Shown piece by piece: positions 36,093 to 44,810 of a DNA stretch of 64,000 nt (its first letter is position 1; each line of letters opens with the position of its first letter). The DNA lies in assembly GCA_016212095.1 (NCBI GenBank), contig JACRHH010000003.1, forward strand, positions 37,014-101,013, read 5' to 3'. A program made the translations under genes and the position numbers. This DNA comes from Nitrospirota bacterium (lineage in GTDB: Bacteria; Nitrospirota; Thermodesulfovibrionia; SZUA-242). The notes under the pieces were generated by a model, which saw nothing but the letters and a program-made list of their open reading frames with translations, did no database searches and was not told the origin of the DNA.

Positions 36093-36962
36093 ATGAAGAT
36101 AATGGCGGCGTTTTTCATGGCGATCTTGTTTGCCGGAGTGTGCGATGCGGCTGAGCTGCACATCGGCCTGATTCCGGAACAGAATGTCTTCAAGCAGGTG
36201 AAGCGTTACACGCCGGTTGGCGATTATCTTCATAAGAAGACCGGCATGAAGATCAATTTTGTCATACTGCCTCGATATGGAAACATTCTTGAAAGCTTCA
36301 ACGAGAAGAAGCTTGATGGCGCGTTCTGGGGAAGCTTCACCGGAGCGCTTGCCATCACCCAGCTCGGAGTTGAGCCGATAGCGCGTCCGGTGAACCCTGA
36401 CGGGAACTCGACTTACAAAGGCTATATTTTTGTGAGGAAAGACAGCGGCATCAGGAATATTGCCGGCATGAAGGGCAAAAGCCTTGCATTTGTGGAGAAG
36501 GCGACAACCGCAGGCTACATGTTCCCGATGGCATGGTTCAAGAAACATGGGATCACCGATCTGGGCAGGTATTTCAGGGAGCATTATTTCGCCGGCAGCC
36601 ACGACGCGGCGATAACCGCTGTGCTCGACAGGCAGGTCGATATCGGATGCGCCAAAAACACGATATTCGACATGCTTGCCCAGAGCGATCCGCGCATCAA
36701 AAGCGAATTGATGGTTATAGCCGAATCCTCGCCGGTTCCGTCGAACGGGTTGGGTCTTCGCAAGGGGATTTCCACGGATGTGAAGGAATCGATCCGCAAG
36801 GCGCTGCTTGGAATGGCCGACGATCCGGATGGGCGGGAGATCCTCAGGGAATTCAGGGCGCTACGATTCATATCGACTTCGAAAGAAGATTATGCGCCGG
36901 TATTCGATATGGCCAGCGACGCCGGAATTGACATAAAACAGTACAGGTATCTGAACAAGTAG
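36093..36962 (+). CDS. PhnD-like periplasmic substrate-binding protein
   Basis: About 289 residues from ATG 36093 (GAGGTGAGAG upstream), with a signal peptide cut near CDAAE. HIGLIPEQNVFKQVKRYTPVGDYL, DGAFWGSFTGALAI, GKSLAFVEKATTAGYMFP and AITAVLDRQVDIGCAKN follow the phosphate/phosphonate-binding (PhnD) pattern. There are no permease or ATPase genes; instead a hybrid sensor kinase begins 10 bases later. It is therefore likely to be the ligand-sensing partner of that kinase (as TorT is for TorS), which is inference. Confidence 0.85.
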   Translation: MKIMAAFFMAILFAGVCDAAELHIGLIPEQNVFKQVKRYTPVGDYLHKKTGMKINFVILPRYGNILESFNEKKLDGAFWGSFTGALAITQLGVEPIARPVNPDGNSTYKGYIFVRKDSGIRNIAGMKGKSLAFVEKATTAGYMFPMAWFKKHGITDLGRYFREHYFAGSHDAAITAVLDRQVDIGCAKNTIFDMLAQSDPRIKSELMVIAESSPVPSNGLGLRKGISTDVKESIRKALLGMADDPDGREILREFRALRFISTSKEDYAPVFDMASDAGIDIKQYRYLNK

Positions 36963-36972
36963 CAGTTTTCGA

Positions 36973-39291
36973 ATGAAGCGGAAGATCATCCTGTCGCTCT
37001 GCGCCCTGTTTCTGTTCTTTACCACCGGCGCTGTCGTGGCAAGCACATACGTCACCGACATCACCTCGCGTCTGAGCCACCTTCTGAAGCTGCATCACAT
37101 AGAGAACCTTCGCCGGGAACTGGTCAGCAACATCCAGACCGTGCAGGCCGATCTGTACACTGTTTACACGCCGGAAGGCCACGACATGGATTCTATCGTG
37201 CGGAACATGGCCGTTCTGGAAAACAGCGCTCGCCAGTGCGCCAACGCCTGCCATCATCAGCCTGAGATTCAATCGCAGTTGAAGGAAGTTGAATCCAATG
37301 TGGCCGAGTATGAAGCCCATCTGAGTTACTACATCACAGCCGCCGCCAACTCCGACATGATTCAGCGCATTAAATCCGACGCCGCCATTTCCGGAAACCG
37401 GCTGCTTGCCCTGACCGAGCGCATGTCGATGGAGGCCAGCAGAAAGCTGGGCGACATGACAACGGAGGCCATGGTCAAGATAGAAAAGGTGCGGGTAATA
37501 ATTGTCGCCACGCTGATATTCACATTTATTCTTGGCGTCTGGGTTTCGATCAGGCTTACCGTATCGGTAACGCGTCCGGTAGGCGAGCTGTTGAACGCAA
37601 CCAGGATTATCGCCGAAGGCGGGGTGGGGCATACGATCGGATATTCGGACAACACCGAATTTGGGGGGCTTGCCTCAAACTTCAATATCATGAGCAAGGC
37701 CCTTAAGGAGAGCTACAACAAGCTGACCGCCGCCAACCATGCCCTTCAACTGCAGATGGATGAAAGGATTCAGGCCGAGAACGCCCTGACGATTTCCGAG
37801 GCTTTTCTGGGCAACGTTTTCAACAGCATCCGCGATCCGCTCTGTATTGTTGACCGCGATTACGCCATAGTTCGCGCCAACGACGCCTATGCGCGCCTTC
37901 AAAAGAAGGATCCGCCGTTCATCATAGGCACGAAGTGTTATACGACCGCCTTCGGCAAGCCTGAGCCGTGCGCTGACTGTATCGTGCTCAGAACTTTCGA
38001 CACGGCTTCTCCGCAGTGGGTGGAGAAGTACGAACGCGGCGCAAACGGTGAGGATAGATGGCTTGAAATCTACACCTACCCGTTTCTCAGTGCCGACGGC
38101 ACCGCGCAATACGTTGTGAAGCATCTGCGCGACATAACGCAACGCAAGATGATGGAAGACGAAGTGCTGAAAGCCCGCAAGCTCGATTCCGTTGGCGTGC
38201 TTGCCGGCGGGCTGGCGCACGATTTCAATAACCTGCTGACCTCGATTCTTGGGAACATCAATCTGGCCCGGAGCTACCCCTCGCCGCAGATCAAGGCTCT
38301 TGAGCGGCTGAACGAGGCCGAGCGCGCCGCGCTTCGGGCGCAGGATCTCACCCAGCAGCTTCTGACATTCTCCAAGGGCGGCGCGCCCGTGAAATCGGCG
38401 TCCTCGATTGCCGAACTCGTGACCGAAACAGCGAGGTTCGTCACCACCGGCTCACACGTCAGATGCGAATTTGACATGCCGGACGATCTTTGGACATGCG
38501 ATGTTGATGCCGGGCAGATCAGCCGTGTTGTGCATAATATTGTGGTCAACGCCGAACAGGCGATGCCGGGCGGCGGAACGATAAGGATAACCTGCCGCAA
38601 CGTAGTGGTCGGCGGCAGCGATTCAGTGCCGCTGGCAGCCGGTGATTACGTGAAAATATCGATTGCCGACACAGGCGTCGGCATCCAGCCGGAGATGATC
38701 GGCAGGATTTTCGATCCGTACTTCAGCACCAAGCAGAAGGGCAGCGGGCTTGGGCTTGCGGCAAGCTATTCAATCGTGAAAAAACACGACGGACACATCG
38801 CCGTGCAGTCGGTTCCCGGCGTGGGAACAACATTAGATGTGTATCTTCCGGCAGACCGCTGCGCCGTAACGCCTGTGCGGCACGATGAAATCCAGCATTC
38901 GACCGGAAAGGGGCGGGTGCTTGTGATGGATGACGAGGAACTGGTCAGGGGAGTGGCTGTCGAGATGATAAAACAGCTTGGTTACGATGTCGATTACGCC
39001 ACGGACGGATCCGAGGCCGTGGAGCGCTACAAGGCCGGAATGCTTGGCGGCTCCCGATACGATGTCGTCATAATGGATCTGTCCGTGCCTCGCGGCATGG
39101 GCGGCAAGGACGCGGTAGAGAGACTGCGTGAAATCGATCCGAATGTAAGGGCGATTGTCTCCAGCGGGTATTCGAACGATCCGGTCATGGCAGAATTCGG
39201 AAAGCACGGCTTCAGCGGAGTTGTGGCCAAACCGTACCGTATTCTTGAACTGGGACGGGCGATTCAGCGCGTGATGAACGTAGAGGCGTGA
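36973..39291 (+). CDS. Hybrid sensor kinase with periplasmic CxxxCH motif
   Basis: 772 residues. TM1 about 5-25, periplasmic domain to about 173 with C89-x3-C93-H94 (CANACHH), a possible c-type heme site of the variant CxxxCH kind. TM2 about 174-196, HAMP about 197-250, coiled linker, PAS about 275-390 with cysteines C322, C333 and C336, HisKA with GLAHDFNN (H416), HATPase (ADTGVGI, GLGLAASYSI), and a C-terminal receiver with DVVIMDLSVP. It follows the PhnD-like gene by 10 bases. Output may pass to its own receiver and an external HPt protein. Confidence 0.9.
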   Translation: MKRKIILSLCALFLFFTTGAVVASTYVTDITSRLSHLLKLHHIENLRRELVSNIQTVQADLYTVYTPEGHDMDSIVRNMAVLENSARQCANACHHQPEIQSQLKEVESNVAEYEAHLSYYITAAANSDMIQRIKSDAAISGNRLLALTERMSMEASRKLGDMTTEAMVKIEKVRVIIVATLIFTFILGVWVSIRLTVSVTRPVGELLNATRIIAEGGVGHTIGYSDNTEFGGLASNFNIMSKALKESYNKLTAANHALQLQMDERIQAENALTISEAFLGNVFNSIRDPLCIVDRDYAIVRANDAYARLQKKDPPFIIGTKCYTTAFGKPEPCADCIVLRTFDTASPQWVEKYERGANGEDRWLEIYTYPFLSADGTAQYVVKHLRDITQRKMMEDEVLKARKLDSVGVLAGGLAHDFNNLLTSILGNINLARSYPSPQIKALERLNEAERAALRAQDLTQQLLTFSKGGAPVKSASSIAELVTETARFVTTGSHVRCEFDMPDDLWTCDVDAGQISRVVHNIVVNAEQAMPGGGTIRITCRNVVVGGSDSVPLAAGDYVKISIADTGVGIQPEMIGRIFDPYFSTKQKGSGLGLAASYSIVKKHDGHIAVQSVPGVGTTLDVYLPADRCAVTPVRHDEIQHSTGKGRVLVMDDEELVRGVAVEMIKQLGYDVDYATDGSEAVERYKAGMLGGSRYDVVIMDLSVPRGMGGKDAVERLREIDPNVRAIVSSGYSNDPVMAEFGKHGFSGVVAKPYRILELGRAIQRVMNVEA

Positions 39292-39292
39292 T

Positions 39293-39604
39293 CTAGCGAA
39301 GAAACTTCAGGAACGCGGCTATCGCGCCAAGCTGGCCGCACCAGAAGATGAACATCCACTTGATGATTTCAGCCCTGTTCTCGGCCAATCGGCGCTCGAT
39401 GCGATCTTCCATGCGCGCCATGCGTTCCTCGAAAAGCTCGCGGGTTACCAGTTCATGCGTGAGCTTTCCCTCAATTTCTATCTTCTTTCGCATACTTGAG
39501 TCATCAATTGCCGACTCGACAGCCTTGACAAACGCCTTGGCGTCTTCCTTGCCAAGCCGGGCCTCAAGCATTTCGTAAATATCGCTTGGTAACGCAACCG
39601 CCAT
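39293..39604 (-). CDS. Coiled-coil protein with C-terminal membrane anchor (DUF1640-like)
   Basis: About 103 residues from the ATG at 39604 (MAVALPSDIYEMLEARL); an in-frame ATG at 39688 would add 28 residues of unlikely character. LGKEDAKAFVKAVES, a charged helix (LVTRELFEERMARMEDRIERRL) and a terminal hydrophobic MFIFWCGQLGAIAAFLKFL match the CCDC90/DUF1640 pattern. Function of bacterial members is not established. It ends two bases from the hybrid kinase stop, convergent. Confidence 0.7.
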   Translation of the reverse strand: MAVALPSDIYEMLEARLGKEDAKAFVKAVESAIDDSSMRKKIEIEGKLTHELVTRELFEERMARMEDRIERRLAENRAEIIKWMFIFWCGQLGAIAAFLKFLR

Positions 39605-39800
39605 GACGAAATTATAGCGCAACAACTTCGCACGGGATAATCGAACCGGCTCTGCTGATTCGCCGCTGTAAACAATATTACTTTTCATATCCGAAAGTTT
39701 ACACCCGCCGTATCGCGTTCAGGGGCATCACTTGCGGAATATCCGTCGAACTCCTTGATTGCAAATAGCATCCCCCGCTGATTCCGGCTCTAACGAAACA

Positions 39801-39816
39801 TGGCATATTGCTTGCT
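39801..39816 (+). promoter_or_regulatory. Sigma-54 promoter upstream of cheA
   Basis: TGGCATATTGCTTGCT matches the -24/-12 consensus TGGCAY-N5-TTGCW with the GG and GC dinucleotides 10 bases apart. A start near 39827 would leave about 24 bases before the cheA ATG at 39851. An NtrC-type activator is encoded at 47595-49010; linking the two is inference. Confidence 0.75.
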
Positions 39817-39850
39817 CTCTTCCGTAATAACGTTTGATGGGATATATACA

Positions 39851-41983
39851 ATGTTCGATTCCTCGCAATTTTATGAAGTGTTCATCGAAGAGGCCAATGA
39901 AAAGCTGGCCGAGCTTGAGGATGGGCTTTTGCGCCTTGAGAAGGATTCGCGGGGTGGCGAACTGATAAACACGATCTTCAGGGCGGCCCACACGATCAAG
40001 GGTTCAAGCGGCACTCTTGGGCTTGACGAGATGTCGAAGTTTACGCACTCGATGGAAGAACTGCTCGATCTGATGCGGAGTGACGTGCTTCGGCCCGAAA
40101 CGGATGTGATAAGCATCCTGCTGGAAGCCACCGACCGGCTGAAGGATATGGTGGCGGCCTTTGCCGATAGAGCCGCCTTCGACTACGCCTCGTGCTCCGG
40201 GCTTGTTGACCGCATGGCGCGGTTCCTCTCCCAGCCGGATGCGCCACAGTCCGGCAACATGGCGGCAGAACCGTCCGGGCAGGTTTCCGCATCCCGGCAG
40301 GATACCGGCAGGAAGGAGGGGGAGCTTTACCGGATAATCTTCGTGCCTGATCCCGGCATTTTAAAGAGGGGCGCGGATCCGCTTTTAATTTTTGACGATC
40401 TCAGGGAAAACGGTGACATTGTCGATATCAAGGCCGATCTGTCGCATGTTCCGGCGCTTTCCGGAATAGATCCGGAATCGCTGCATATCCGGTGGGATAT
40501 TACGCTAAAAACCGGGCTGAGCGCTCCGGAAATCCGGAGCATGTTTGAATTTGTCGAAGACGGAAGCGAGATTCGGATTCTGCCGGTGTCTGCCATTGAA
40601 ACCGGTACGCCGCTCTTGGGCCGAATGCTTGTTGAAGAGGGAATTGTGAGGTCTTGCGATCTGGATGAGGCGCTCAAAGCGCAGAAGAAGCTTGGCGACA
40701 TTCTTGTGGAGCAGGGCAAGGCCGCCAGGGAAGACATAGAGAAGGTTGCGCGCAGACAGGGAGAACTCAAGGCCGACACCGCAAGGCATTCGGTGTCGTC
40801 AACCATACGCGTTGATCTGAGAAAGCTCGACACGCTCATTAACGCGGTCGGCGAGATGGTGATAATTCATTCGATGTTTCAGCAGGAGTTTCATGGCCAC
40901 AGCGAAGCGCATGGTCGAAGCGGAGCGCATGGCAAATTCGACGCGCTTTTCTCCCAGCTTCAGCGAATTGGCGGAGAAATCCAGGACAGCGTGATGTCCC
41001 TCCGGATGCTTCCGGTCGGCGACGTTTTCAACAGGTTTACCAGGCTGGTCAGGGAGCTTTCCGCCTCCCGTAACAAGAGCATTGAACTGGTCATCTCCGG
41101 CGAGGACACGGAACTGGACAAGGGCGTGCTTGAAAAGATAACCGATCCGCTTGTTCATCTGATCCGCAATTCCATCGATCACGGCCTTGAGTCGCCGGAG
41201 GCAAGGGCGGCGGCGGGCAAGCCGCCGCGCGGAATGTTGCATTTGAGCGCATATCAGATGGGCGATTCGGTGTATATAGACGTGGAGGATGACGGCAGGG
41301 GCTTAAACCGTGACCGCATCATCGAGAAGGCTGTTCAGCGCGGAATTATCACCAGCGCCGCCGGGATGACCGAAGACCAGATAAACGAGCTGATATTCCT
41401 GCCCGGCTTTTCGACAGCCGAGAAGGTGAGCGATGTTTCCGGCAGGGGCGTGGGCATGGACGTTGTGCGCAAGAACATCGAAACGCTGAACGGACGTGTG
41501 CATATCCGCACAAGCGAGGGAGTCGGCACGAGCATATCCATAAAGCTGCCGCTGACGCTCGCGATAATCGACGGGCTGAAGGTGCTGGTAGGCTCCGACA
41601 CGTTCATCATACCGGTCACGTCCGTTGTGGAAATGCTGCGCCCGGCCCGCGACGACGTGAAAAGCCTCGGCGAAAAAGGCGAAATGATCCATGTGCGCGG
41701 CGAGTACGTTCCGCTTGTCCGCCTGCAAAGGGAATTCGGAACAAGTCTGATGCGCGGGAATCCGTGGGAGGCTGTCGTGGTTGTGGTCTCGCACGAAAAG
41801 AGAAAGAAATGCCTGCTTGTGGATGAACTGCTCGGCGAGCAGCAGGTTGTGATCAAGAATCTTGGCACGGCCATGCCGAAACTGGACGACATCGCGGGCG
41901 GCACTATTTTGGGAGACGGCACGGTGGCGCTTGTGCTGGACGTGCCGGGAATAATCGAACGAAGAACCTGCGCGACAGCGTGA
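39851..41983 (+). CDS. cheA: Chemotaxis histidine kinase CheA with MshEN-like segment
   Basis: 710 residues. P1 HPt domain with AAHTIKGSSG (H47), a middle P2-like domain (about 150-250), dimerisation helix (about 305-380), HATPase (HLIRNSIDHGLESP, DVEDDGRGLN, GRGVGMDVV), and a CheW-like C-terminus. Between them, residues 256-289 read L-L-G-x3-V-x2-G...L-x2-A-L-x2-Q...L-G-x2-L-V-x2-G, close to the MshEN cyclic-di-GMP-binding repeat. ATG 39851 is chosen; the frame is open to 39800. First gene of cheA-cheW-receptor. Confidence 0.92.
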   Translation: MFDSSQFYEVFIEEANEKLAELEDGLLRLEKDSRGGELINTIFRAAHTIKGSSGTLGLDEMSKFTHSMEELLDLMRSDVLRPETDVISILLEATDRLKDMVAAFADRAAFDYASCSGLVDRMARFLSQPDAPQSGNMAAEPSGQVSASRQDTGRKEGELYRIIFVPDPGILKRGADPLLIFDDLRENGDIVDIKADLSHVPALSGIDPESLHIRWDITLKTGLSAPEIRSMFEFVEDGSEIRILPVSAIETGTPLLGRMLVEEGIVRSCDLDEALKAQKKLGDILVEQGKAAREDIEKVARRQGELKADTARHSVSSTIRVDLRKLDTLINAVGEMVIIHSMFQQEFHGHSEAHGRSGAHGKFDALFSQLQRIGGEIQDSVMSLRMLPVGDVFNRFTRLVRELSASRNKSIELVISGEDTELDKGVLEKITDPLVHLIRNSIDHGLESPEARAAAGKPPRGMLHLSAYQMGDSVYIDVEDDGRGLNRDRIIEKAVQRGIITSAAGMTEDQINELIFLPGFSTAEKVSDVSGRGVGMDVVRKNIETLNGRVHIRTSEGVGTSISIKLPLTLAIIDGLKVLVGSDTFIIPVTSVVEMLRPARDDVKSLGEKGEMIHVRGEYVPLVRLQREFGTSLMRGNPWEAVVVVVSHEKRKKCLLVDELLGEQQVVIKNLGTAMPKLDDIAGGTILGDGTVALVLDVPGIIERRTCATA

Positions 41984-42017
41984 AACCAACGCGACAGCGC
42001 CAAACAAGGAGGCTCCA

Positions 42018-42530
42018 ATGGCATTCAATCCGGTTACCGATGAAAGCGTTCCGATGGCGGACGGCGGGCAGCATGTGGCGTTTTTCCTGAACGACGAGGA
42101 ATATGCCGTTGACGCGCTCAATGTCCGGGAGATTATCGAGCTTTCGACCATAACCAGAATTCCGCACCTCCCGCCGTTTTTTCTTGGCGTGGTGAACCTG
42201 CGGGGCTCGATCATCCCGGTTGTCGATCTCAAGCTCAAGTTCGGCATGAGAGACGACAGTTCTCGCAGGCACACCAGCGTGATTGTCACGGAATTCACTG
42301 CGGGAATCATGGGGCTTGTCGTGGACTCGGTAACCGACGTCCTCCGCATTCCCGACGATTGCCTGATGCCTGCTCCGTCATTCGGGGCGCAAATAGATAC
42401 TGAATTCATCAAGGGCCTGGGCCGGATGGGCGACAGGCTGGTTCTCGTTCTCGACATGAACAGGGTGCTTACGGACGAGGAAAAGGCCATTCAGGCGGAA
42501 ACCATGAGCGAAGATGCCGCAACTGCATGA
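42018..42530 (+). CDS. cheW: Chemotaxis coupling protein CheW
   Basis: 170 residues. FFLNDEEYAVDALNVREII, ITRIPHLPPFFLGVVNLRGSIIPVVDL and LVVDSVTDVLRI are the standard CheW features. It couples receptors to CheA. It lies 34 bases after cheA with AAGGAGG upstream and ends 25 bases before the receptor start. Confidence 0.95.
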   Translation: MAFNPVTDESVPMADGGQHVAFFLNDEEYAVDALNVREIIELSTITRIPHLPPFFLGVVNLRGSIIPVVDLKLKFGMRDDSSRRHTSVIVTEFTAGIMGLVVDSVTDVLRIPDDCLMPAPSFGAQIDTEFIKGLGRMGDRLVLVLDMNRVLTDEEKAIQAETMSEDAATA

Positions 42531-42555
42531 CAGACAAGTGAAAAGGAGAATCGCC

Positions 42556-44298
42556 ATGAGGATGACCATCGTAAACAAGATATACGCCAGCGTTGCAGTT
42601 GTGACAGCCGCGCTGATCGGTCTTGCCCTGTTTGCCGACGCGAACATCAGTCATATGGGGAAGCGTATTGATGAAATCGACAGATACCGGGAGGTTCAGG
42701 CCCAGATTGCGCCAAGAATAATCGACCACCTGAAATGGGCCGAGAATCTGGCGGTTGGCACATTGCTTATGGGCCACGAGTTCAAGGGCCAGACCGATCC
42801 GACAAAATGCAAGTTCGGGGAATGGTACTACGGATATACGCCGCCGGATGCTGTCAGAGACGCATACAGGGCGATCGATGAGCCTCACAAACGGCTTCAC
42901 GCAACGGCGGGGAAAATAATGGCGGCTGTCAGTGCGGGCAACCACGATCTGGCCAAAAAGATTTATCAGGATGAAACAACGCCCGCGCTTGAGGATACTC
43001 AGGCAGCCCTTATCAGGATGAGGCTGGAATTCAAGGATAAGGTTGTCGGCAAGATGAGCGCCGAACTGGCGGCGGATCAGCGCGACATGGGCCGAGATCT
43101 CATGTATGTTTTCGCCGTGATAATCCTGTTTCTTGGCGCATCGGCTCTGGTTTTTCTCGCAAGACCGATACGGCAAGGCCTTGCCGCCATCGGCGCATGG
43201 GTGGAAGAGATGGCTGGAGGAAACCTCGCCGCGAAGGCCGACATAAAGTCCGATGATGAACTTGGCGACATGGCGGCGAAGCTAAACCGGATGCGCGAGA
43301 AGCTCAAGACAGTGATTGTTCAGACAAAGGAGTCGTCAGGTCAGGTGTCGGATGCCGCCGATCAGATGGCCGACGCCAGCCAGAACTTCGCGCAGAGGAT
43401 TACGGAGCAGGCAGCATCCATCGAGGAAACTTCCGCTACGATGGAGGAGATGTCCGCATCCATAAGGCAGACAGCCGAAAACGTGCGCGAGTCCGGCAGG
43501 CTGGCCCAGTCAACACGCGCGCTTGCGGAGTCCGGCAGCGAGGTGATGGTGAGCACCATTGCGGCTCTGGATGACATGAACAGGTCATCGGGAAAGATTG
43601 CGAACATCTCGAATGTTATCGAGGATGTGGCGTTCCAGACTAATCTGCTTGCCCTGAACGCAGCGGTTGAGGCGGCGCGCGCCGGAGAGCACGGCAAGGG
43701 TTTCGCCGTCGTGGCCTCCGAGATCAGGAACCTTGCGCAGAGAACGTCCCAGTCGGCCAGGGAGATCACCGGCCTGATCGAGGACAGCGTTGACAAAACC
43801 GGGCGCGGAGTGCAGCTTGCGCAGGAGTTGAACCGGAAGCTTGAGGAAATCGGAACCGGAGTGAGGAAGGTTACCGATCTGATGGACGAAATATCCGCAG
43901 CCGCGGGCGAGCAGTCAGCCGGAATCAGCCAGGTGAATGTTGCCATGTCACAGATAGATCAGGTAACCCAGCAGAACGCGTCGCTTGTGGAGGAGATGGC
44001 ATCCGCGTCGGATGAAATGGCTGCCGAGGCCAAAAACCTGATGAACATTGTTTCTTTCTTCATATCTGACGATACCGAAAAGGCCGGGATGGAAGATCAT
44101 CATCTGGCTCAACCGGCCCGGCTGCCCGCGCGCCGCGACCGGCGCCCACGGCGGATTGCGCGCCGCGCGCAATCCGGATGTGGCAGGACTTCGTTCGACC
44201 GTGGCGCGCGTCAGGCCGGTGATGCGCCGACATATGGCGGGAAGAACATGCCGGCGGATTTTGCGCAGTATGACGACGAGGATTTTCAGAAGTATTAA
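42556..44298 (+). CDS. Methyl-accepting chemotaxis protein with periplasmic CZB domain
   Basis: 580 residues from ATG 42556 (AAAAGGAGA site). TM1 about 7-27 and TM2 about 188-207. The loop between has the zinc-binding CZB signature H58-x2-W61 ... C85-x-F-G-x-W90 ... H111-x3-H115. Then HAMP and a signalling hairpin with EVAFQTNLLALNAAVEAARAGEHGKGF tip. A C-terminal Arg-rich tail of about 60 residues follows, without a recognised NWETF-like CheR anchor. CZB domains sense zinc or oxidants (HOCl); being periplasmic it would sample the envelope. Confidence 0.92.
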   Translation: MRMTIVNKIYASVAVVTAALIGLALFADANISHMGKRIDEIDRYREVQAQIAPRIIDHLKWAENLAVGTLLMGHEFKGQTDPTKCKFGEWYYGYTPPDAVRDAYRAIDEPHKRLHATAGKIMAAVSAGNHDLAKKIYQDETTPALEDTQAALIRMRLEFKDKVVGKMSAELAADQRDMGRDLMYVFAVIILFLGASALVFLARPIRQGLAAIGAWVEEMAGGNLAAKADIKSDDELGDMAAKLNRMREKLKTVIVQTKESSGQVSDAADQMADASQNFAQRITEQAASIEETSATMEEMSASIRQTAENVRESGRLAQSTRALAESGSEVMVSTIAALDDMNRSSGKIANISNVIEDVAFQTNLLALNAAVEAARAGEHGKGFAVVASEIRNLAQRTSQSAREITGLIEDSVDKTGRGVQLAQELNRKLEEIGTGVRKVTDLMDEISAAAGEQSAGISQVNVAMSQIDQVTQQNASLVEEMASASDEMAAEAKNLMNIVSFFISDDTEKAGMEDHHLAQPARLPARRDRRPRRIARRAQSGCGRTSFDRGARQAGDAPTYGGKNMPADFAQYDDEDFQKY

Positions 44299-44372
44299 AG
44301 GAAAACAGGCCGGATGCCTATCGCAGCCAGGCTGTCCGCGCCGGCAGTTGTCCGCCATCGTTACACGCGCCT

Positions 44373-44792
44373 TTACCGGATCTTGTTCTGCAACACCGAG
44401 CGGACAAGATCGAATTCGCTCTCGATTCTGACTATCAGCCTCGCCGCATCCTCGTTGCTGTATGGCTCAAGCTGTTCCAGCGACTTGCTCGCGTGAGACA
44501 TGCTCATGGCGCCGATATTGCCGGAGCTCGATTTGAGGCAGTGCGCTATCTTCCTTACGGATTCCATGTTTCCCCTCACAAAGGCATGCCGCAGGTTCTG
44601 GAGCGACACCGGAGTGTTCTCCAGAAAGATGCCGATTATGTGGCCGACCAGATTCGGCTCTTTGTCCTGCTGCAGTTCGGCGATCTCGTTCAGATATGAA
44701 TCGTCGATCACCGGAATTCCGGAATGGGGATGCAACTGCTCTCCCGAACAAAAACCGTTCCCGTTCGCCTGGTTTCCAAACAGATTATTCAT
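44373..44792 (-). CDS. HPt-domain phosphotransfer protein
   Basis: 139 residues. A four-helix HPt domain with IAHCLKSSSGNIGAMSMSHAS, the histidine of the HxLKxxxxxxG motif being the phosphorylation site. It lies 18 bases after the hybrid kinase gene upstream and probably accepts phosphate from its receivers, and perhaps from the 36973-39291 kinase. No output domain. Confidence 0.88.
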   Translation of the reverse strand: MNNLFGNQANGNGFCSGEQLHPHSGIPVIDDSYLNEIAELQQDKEPNLVGHIIGIFLENTPVSLQNLRHAFVRGNMESVRKIAHCLKSSSGNIGAMSMSHASKSLEQLEPYSNEDAARLIVRIESEFDLVRSVLQNKIR

Positions 44793-44810
44793 CTTGTCCT
44801 CCTTGCGTGG

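Noticed and set aside
41303..42490. 395-codon open frame on the minus strand
   Set aside because: Antisense to cheA and cheW, which match known families throughout. Low-complexity Ser/Arg product typical of a GC-rich shadow frame.
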